DNA of 52,405 nucleotides, taken from Chromera velia (Eukaryota > Sar > Chromeraceae). Position 1 is the stretch's first letter, and each line of letters starts with the position of its first letter. This document shows positions 46,738-52,405 of this stretch, in pieces. A program made the translations under genes and the position numbers. Where the stretch lies: assembly GCA_018398765.1 (NCBI GenBank), contig JAHBMJ010001129.1:64001-116405 (forward strand), given 5' to 3'. The notes under the pieces are model-generated. The model worked only from the letters and a program-made list of their open reading frames with translations, was not told where the DNA came from and searched no databases.

Positions 46738-47554
46738 TTAAAGTTGATTCGACCCCGTTTCACCAGTACTACCGACCCCCAATTGATACCACCTGTTGTC
46801 TCCTGTCCCCATCACCACCCCCTCTGCAGCCACCACAAGAGAATGACTACACCCACCGCCCAGAACGCCCAGAACAGACACATCATTATTTCCCGTCCCA
46901 ACGTCACAGAAAGGAACCATCTGCGGGGCGGTATCCCCTGTGCCCAGCTGTCCCATCTGATTACGTCCAAACCCACAAACCTTTCCATCAGACAATCTCA
47001 CCAGCGAGTGGTGTGCACCCGCAGCAGCCTCCACCACAAAGGTCCCGTTTGCAAAAGGCACCGCCGAAGGAACGCTATTCGGCGAGTACAGCCCCGCGTT
47101 CCCCAATCCTAGTTGTCCAAAACGACTGAACCCAAAGCTAAACACCCGACCCGATCCAGTGACAACCAGAGAATGCCCCCCCCCCGCTGCTACCCCAACC
47201 GCCCCACCAGCAGAAGAGGAGAGCTGGACTTTCACAGGAGAGACGGAAGTGAGAGACCACCCGACCCGTCCATCCCCCAATTGCCCTGCGTTGTTGAACC
47301 CAAACGAGTACACACTTCCCGACTCGCACACTACGAGAGTATGCGCCATGCCGGCCGCAGCTGCGACTACCGTCTCGTTATTCTGGGCGATCTCCCCACC
47401 CACCTCTGCAGGGGCGGATCTGGCACTCGTATCACCAACCCCCAGCTGCCCTCTGTCGTTGCGTCCCCACGCAAACAGACGCCCGTCAGAGGTCACAGCC
47501 AGACTGCAAACATGCAGAAAAGCAGGAGGGAGAGCAGAAGAGGGGGGGGGGGTG

Positions 47555-47604
<50 letters not shown>

Positions 47605-48570
47605 AAGAGAGAGAGACGAGAGAGGGAATACCTCAAAAAAGAAGGCAAAAGGAGACAGATTTAGATGCAGCGCTTCGATCCTTCCTTCATTGCTCCCATC
47701 CGTTCATTTCCTCCTTCATGCAGTTGCACAATTATTTACTCGATTGTTTTCTTTTTTTCGAGTTCTTCTTTTTTGTCTTCCTAAAAGAAACTCGCTTCTG
47801 GTATCTCAGTTCCCGCACACTAGCCGTTCGACCTTCAGGAAACACACAGTGACAGCTTCCCCTTTTCCCTTTTTCTTGCCTTCCTCTTGCATGTGAAACG
47901 ACTTCGCCTTCCTCCTGACGCAACAGGGCGGTAGTCCTCTTCAATCAGTCTCGTCAGTCAAGGTCTACGTCAAAAGCAACAAAGAAGCAAACGAACAAAC
48001 CACATAGCCAAACCAGCAGACACAGAACTCTCCATCTGCACATCTTGAAAGACCAGCCCATGCAGCAGCAAACCCGTGCCAGTATCCGCATCCAATTTTA
48101 ACCACAGACGCTTGAGGATCCCCAAACGCATCCCTAGGAATCCTCTCGGGAGTCCACACGCCCACCGAAGAGGCCGCATCGACCCTCCCAACCCCCAATT
48201 GCCCGTGCTCATTCCGACCAAATGAAATCACCACCCCATCTGAAGTCAGAAGAAGACTGTGCGACACACCCCCACAAGCAGACACGACCCTCTCCCCCCC
48301 GCTGGACAAAGATTCAAGCTTGGTTGGAGATGACTGAGGAGAATCCGAAGTGCCAAGCCCCAGCTGTGCAAATTCATTCCGGCCAAACCCAAATACGCTG
48401 CGGTCCTCTGTGAAAACCAAACTATGAGCAAACCCTTGGCCGACTCCCATCGCTTTGCCTCGCGCTGCACGCGCACTCACAGGCACATGCAACCAGCATT
48501 TTGTCTAGCTCTTGTGCTGCATGCTGTACATGTCCTGCAGAGGTTTTTCCTCCCTTCTTCCTACCCATTT

Positions 48571-48608
<38 letters not shown>

Positions 48609-48621
48609 ACTCACTCACTCA

Positions 48622-48679
<58 letters not shown>

Positions 48680-49206
48680 GATATGTGAGAAGAGACAGAG
48701 CCACGCTTCGACGCACGTTTGGGGCCGAGGTAGCGTTGCTGGGAGGAAATTGGGTTTGCGGGAAGGCAGGGAGGCGTCTGCATCGTGTTTGGTATCTTTA
48801 AAGCAACAAGACAGGAAACCACTGTTCTGTAAGTTGGGGAGAGAAGGAAGCAGGTCAATAGGTAGAGGGGTGAGTGCACATGCCATGGTACGGGGGGGCG
48901 TGTGGAAGAAGATAGAACGGGTGCGCGGACTTCTTGGAAGCATGCAAATGAAAATCAATTCCGACTTCTCAAATTTTCGCCCACAAGGGGCCGAGCTAGG
49001 ACTTGAGGCGGTCATGAAAGGCACAATGACTCACCAGCTGTAAGCTGAAGAAAGAGCGCCAGAGCCAGCAGAGGAGCTGTGTTGGACCATTTTCTCCGAG
49101 TGCGCCCTGAGACTGTTTTTGGTTTTGGAGACGGGTGGGGAGAAGTTCCGTCCAGATTCCCGTCTCCGTCTCCCCCTCGTTCTTTTCCTCTCCTGATTGG
49201 CTTCAT
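46738..49206 (-). CDS. RCC1-repeat seven-bladed propeller protein with N-terminal hydrophobic segment
   Basis: Three exons join in phase: 49206-49035, 48464-48074 and 47503-46738, giving 442 residues. Seven blade signatures are visible (FAQLGLG, then GQLGVG twice, GQLGDG, GQLGLG, GQLGTG, YQLGVG), each preceded by H-[ST]-L-like strands such as GGVSHSLLLTSDG. The two long exons together make one full propeller. Exon 1 encodes a basic Pro/Gly-rich stretch and then a 17-residue hydrophobic segment (TAPLLALALFLQLTA) directly before blade 1. RCC1 propellers act in Ran exchange, chromatin binding or as scaffolds. The hydrophobic segment argues against Ran-RCC1 and for a membrane-anchored or secretory-pathway protein. 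Donors are GTGAGT and GTTTGC. In-frame ATGs at 49245 and 49455 are alternative starts. Confidence 0.85.
47563..47620. repeat. (GA)n microsatellite
   Basis: In RCC1 intron 2. It reads (TC)n on the sense strand, about 60 bases upstream of the exon 3 acceptor. Confidence 0.9.
48570..48676. repeat. (TGTC)n(TCAC)n(CA)n compound microsatellite
   Basis: In RCC1 intron 1. On the sense strand it reads (TG)n then (GTGA)n then (GACA)n, ending about 105 bases upstream of the exon 2 acceptor. Confidence 0.9.
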
Positions 49207-51151
49207 CACGCGATGACTCGTTGAGTTGACGGACAGAGAAGGCATTGGGTCAGATTCTTCAATTTCTGCCGTAAAACTTCCACGCAAAGGGGGGGTAGAC
49301 GGGGGAATCTTTTGATGACACTGGGCTAGTTCAGTGTATCTTCTGACAGTTGCGGGGTGAAGACAAGAGGATCGATGCCTGTTGAGACACCCTTCTGCAC
49401 TCGCTGCTGTTGTTGCTCTTTCCACAGAGCAAAGAATTGGTCGCTGTAGGATCAATGCTCTTTACAAAGACTCTTATAGAGTCCTCAAAAGGTGGAAAGG
49501 TGCATGCTCCAATTAAACAGATCGATTTCTCTTCCATATCGATCAATTCTCCCGATCGAAGATTCCCAAAGCCAGTGACCCATAGTGACCCATGCTGCAT
49601 ATTGCTGCATGGGTCGTGGCGGTCTTGCCTGCATGGGTGCTGGCGAGCGTGGCAACGCGGGCCTGCGGCAGTGGGGCGCTATATGGGGGCGCTATAGTGG
49701 CCTGTCGGGGCGGGGCAGATAGGGGCGGATGCAAATCTATTAATTCGCACATAGTCTGTTATGATTTCTAATTATTTCAAGTATAATTTCGTGTATATTA
49801 GGGTATATCTTAGAGGAAAAAAGATAAAGTGAAGTGAATATACAATTAATCAAAAAATCATCATGTTAAAAAAGTGTATAGAAAAAAAAAAATTATCATA
49901 ATTGACCATCATCAAGTTGGACATAGCTAAACATCAACTGACACCAGTTACGCTTTAGTATGCTTCCAATATCTTCCAATCAAAGAAAAGAAGCGAAGCC
50001 TAAACTACTGAAGTCAACTAAGGTTTATAAAGGTGAAACAAAAACCAGAATAAACCAGGACGACGGTACCACTAGGTACCATAAAGGGTATGCTAAATTA
50101 TGTTAAGTTTGTAGTAATTCATAACAAAATTTAAAGTAGAATAACCTATGGAATACATCCATATGAATCCGAATTATATCAAATATTTCATATGTAAATA
50201 TGTGTAAAACATGTAAACAAGTGCATGCATATAAGTGCATTAGAGTGCATCGTCGTTTATGTATTCAATTTCTTAGAATTTTTATTGCTGGATGTGCAGT
50301 AATGCACAGTAATATACAGTAATAAAAGCGGCCCATTGCCAGCTCTTTGAACCCTTACAACATCATGTACTCTCTATTAAATGATGTTATCGACTGTCTA
50401 TCTGCTATCTTCATATCTGCAAGTGCATTCCAAAAAGTGTTAAGAGACCAGACAAGATGGCCATGAATACAGGAAGAGAACCAGGCTCTCCTGTCCCAAA
50501 TCTCTTTGCAGCCGAAATTTTCCAGCTTGTCCCTCCGAAAGTCGAAGACCTCACGCACACTCCTTTCTCATAGGGATACTCGCGGGAGGTGGTCGCCTGC
50601 ATCCATATATTCATGCATTTGAAGAGGAATTCGAACTTCGGTCCGAGGACTATGTGCATCTATACGCGCATCTGTACACGCACTGGGGACCAAAAAAACC
50701 AACGTGACATTTCCAGTGCGCATTTAAGAAGTTGTTGCTCTTCGCTCCGTTTGGCAGAATTGACACCGACTGAATAAGTTTCAAATCCATGTACGTGCTG
50801 TGCCGGAAAGGGTTTTGAAAAGACTTCAAGAAACAGGGAAAGAAGAGCTATCGAGAGACTGAAAACGAAAACTTTGGAAGAGAGTTAAGAGAGCTTCGAA
50901 AAAAACCAGAAACGAAAGAGGAGAAAACGAAAGGAAAGAGCATCTCAAACGAAAGAACAAGAAGATAAAACAAAAGCGGAAGACCCAACCGCACAGGTGC
51001 ACGACTGGGAATGCATGCGCGTACACATACATACAAATACATGTGATGCAGAAAAACACTTGTAGGTCTGAATGAGTGCGACGTTGGAAACTGCGAACGC
51101 ACCCCTTCTGCAACATTCGACTTAGATGATCCTATGTCTAGCGAGAGCATT
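49207..51151. other. intergenic, GC-rich patch then AT-rich
   Basis: No gene is recognised. Positions 49587-49615 form a 9-base stem (gacccatgc/gcatgggtc) with an 11-base loop. The GC-rich patch at 49610-49725 contains two copies of ggcgctata, then changes abruptly to AT-rich sequence (49740-50440). Positions 50830-50990 are purine-rich on plus, which may reflect minus-strand transcription from the 51152-51481 frame. Confidence 0.45.
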
Positions 51152-51481
51152 TCACAATTCATGTATCAGAGGAGGCACCACAATCGGATTGCTGACCGTC
51201 CCAGAGCAGCTTGCTTGAGCGTCGTATGTCGTGAAGGTCATGGTCCCCGTATCGCTATCGTATGTGTATGACATACTCGAGCCGTACAGAGTGCTGCTAT
51301 CCAGAAGTGTGTAAGTCAGATCGACGCATCTGCTTACTGAGGACACGCAAGTAGCGTTCACTGTACACAAACCGTCCTCGAAAGTGCAAAGGGTACTTGA
51401 AAGTGAAGGGGACGGAATCCAGAAAAGAAAGAGAAGAAACCAGGAAACGAAACTGCCGAGATCCCTCGGCATTATGATCAT
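51152..51481 (-). CDS. small predicted secreted Cys-containing protein, 109 residues
   Basis: A single minus-strand frame. It opens with a plausible signal peptide: hydrophobic FVSWFLLFLFWIPSPSLSS after MIIMPRDLG. The mature part has six cysteines (LCTFEDGLCTVNATCVSSVSRCV and one near the end) and Thr/Ser/Tyr-rich strands. The CTFEDGLC element is mildly like the start of MAM domains, but the protein is too short to be one. It may be the first exon of a longer gene, although the frame closes cleanly. No family is recognised. Confidence 0.45.
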   Translation of the reverse strand: MIIMPRDLGSFVSWFLLFLFWIPSPSLSSTLCTFEDGLCTVNATCVSSVSRCVDLTYTLLDSSTLYGSSMSYTYDSDTGTMTFTTYDAQASCSGTVSNPIVVPPLIHEL

Positions 51482-52405
51482 TCCACCCGGCCACCGTAAA
51501 CTCGCACTCTTCCCTCTACACCCTCGTCTGGGCGTCCATCAGTAGGATTTTAGGATGGAACTCCAGCACCGCTCTTGCAGAAGGCATCAAATGTTCCGGC
51601 CGACTCTGTTTCATGCAAGTGTCTCACGTATATACAGCTAGACTGCATGCGGGGATTCGCTTCCCACTTACCGCCAAGAAACCGTCAAACAGCGATTGAA
51701 TCGACCGTCAACTACGGACTTGACGCACATTGATACCATATATATTGTGGAGAAAGACTGCCAGAATTCGATCATGATCGAGCAGACCAATTATAAGGCG
51801 CGATTGAATCCATGCAGTATTAATTCGTCTGATTTCGTTTGACAGTGCATGTACGCGTGTATCGGTGTTGCATTTGATCAGTCTGAGTAGGTAATCCAAC
51901 TAATGAAGAGTCAAATGTATGGCAGCTGCACTAGCAAAACAAATGACCCCCATTTTTGAAGGGCATCTTGGCTGTGGACTTTGTCTCTATTCTTTTCTAT
52001 TATGGTGGTCTCAGTACAAGCACTCCAATGGCGGACCCGCTTGCAGTCACCAGGTAGGCAGTCAGAGAAAAGAGAGCTCTGCAAGGAAGGGGGTTGCACA
52101 TACAGAGAAGAAGGCAAAAAAATGAAATCTGCATTGCATTCTTCCTTCCCTCTGCTTCTTTCTACACATGCTTTTGCTACCAGAGTAACCAAACCAGCCG
52201 TATTTTGACCTCAAACCTGTCGGGTAATCTTTGTAAAATATAGGGGATCTTCAATCAAGTATCCAATTTTCAAGATGTCCACTCTCCAGAAGACGACATG
52301 TTGTCATGTAGCAATGCATTCATATAAAGCACAGAAAGGGTGAGCCAGACGTATACTGTTACTTGTTTTCCTTACCTGTTGCATCCGCTTAACAGGATCT
52401 GCACC
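51482..52405. other. no gene seen
   Basis: Frames here are short and not protein-like. The window ends without a recognisable gene boundary. Confidence 0.5.

Overview
This is eukaryotic nuclear DNA. Genes are split into many short exons separated by introns full of microsatellites, and a nuclear-type tRNA lies among them. A light-harvesting protein with a signal peptide followed by a plastid-targeting-like region implies a photosynthetic host with a secondary (complex) plastid. Gene content and style fit a photosynthetic alveolate, with a chromerid such as Chromera velia as my best guess. That assignment is inference. There is one 43-base assembly gap (633-675).

Layout. 1-2.7 kb: a possible exon, then mostly non-coding sequence. 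2.77-7.19 kb (minus): a complete nine-exon nucleolar FKBP immunophilin with a nucleoplasmin-like domain. 7.6 kb (minus): tRNA-Arg(CCU). 7.98-10.09 kb (plus): a four-exon light-harvesting protein. 11.7-14.5 kb (minus): a seven-exon MORN5 orthologue. 15.1-19.0 kb (plus): a 1009-residue, mostly disordered protein I do not recognise. 23.5-32.3 kb (minus): a ten-exon CTD-type phosphatase with an enormous disordered tail. 32.6-33.5 kb (minus): an unrecognised small gene. 33.5-36.8 kb (plus): a seven-exon UBE2K/Ubc1 E2 enzyme with its UBA domain. 36.96-38.11 kb (minus): a possible 79-residue protein. 38.8-43.3 kb: a mobile-element-like block with imperfect inverted ends around a 1.76-kb tandem repeat. 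43.8-45.5 kb (plus): a protein with a 17-residue tandem repeat. 46.7-49.2 kb (minus): a seven-repeat RCC1 protein with an N-terminal hydrophobic segment. 51.2-51.5 kb (minus): a small predicted secreted protein.

The genes do not form a pathway. They are housekeeping or organelle genes: protein folding and chromatin, light harvesting, flagellar MORN protein, phosphatase, ubiquitin conjugation. I rebuilt exon structures by hand from protein-family similarity plus reading-phase continuity, so individual boundaries may be off where noted.

The most interesting feature is genome-wide in style. Of 36 inferred 5' splice sites, half have C at +3, only two have A at +3, and 35 have G at +5. The commonest is GTCAGT. 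In several introns that donor is the first unit of a (GTCA)n microsatellite. (TG)n/(TC)n tracts tend to lie on the sense strand upstream of 3' splice sites. Intron sense strands are broadly pyrimidine-rich.
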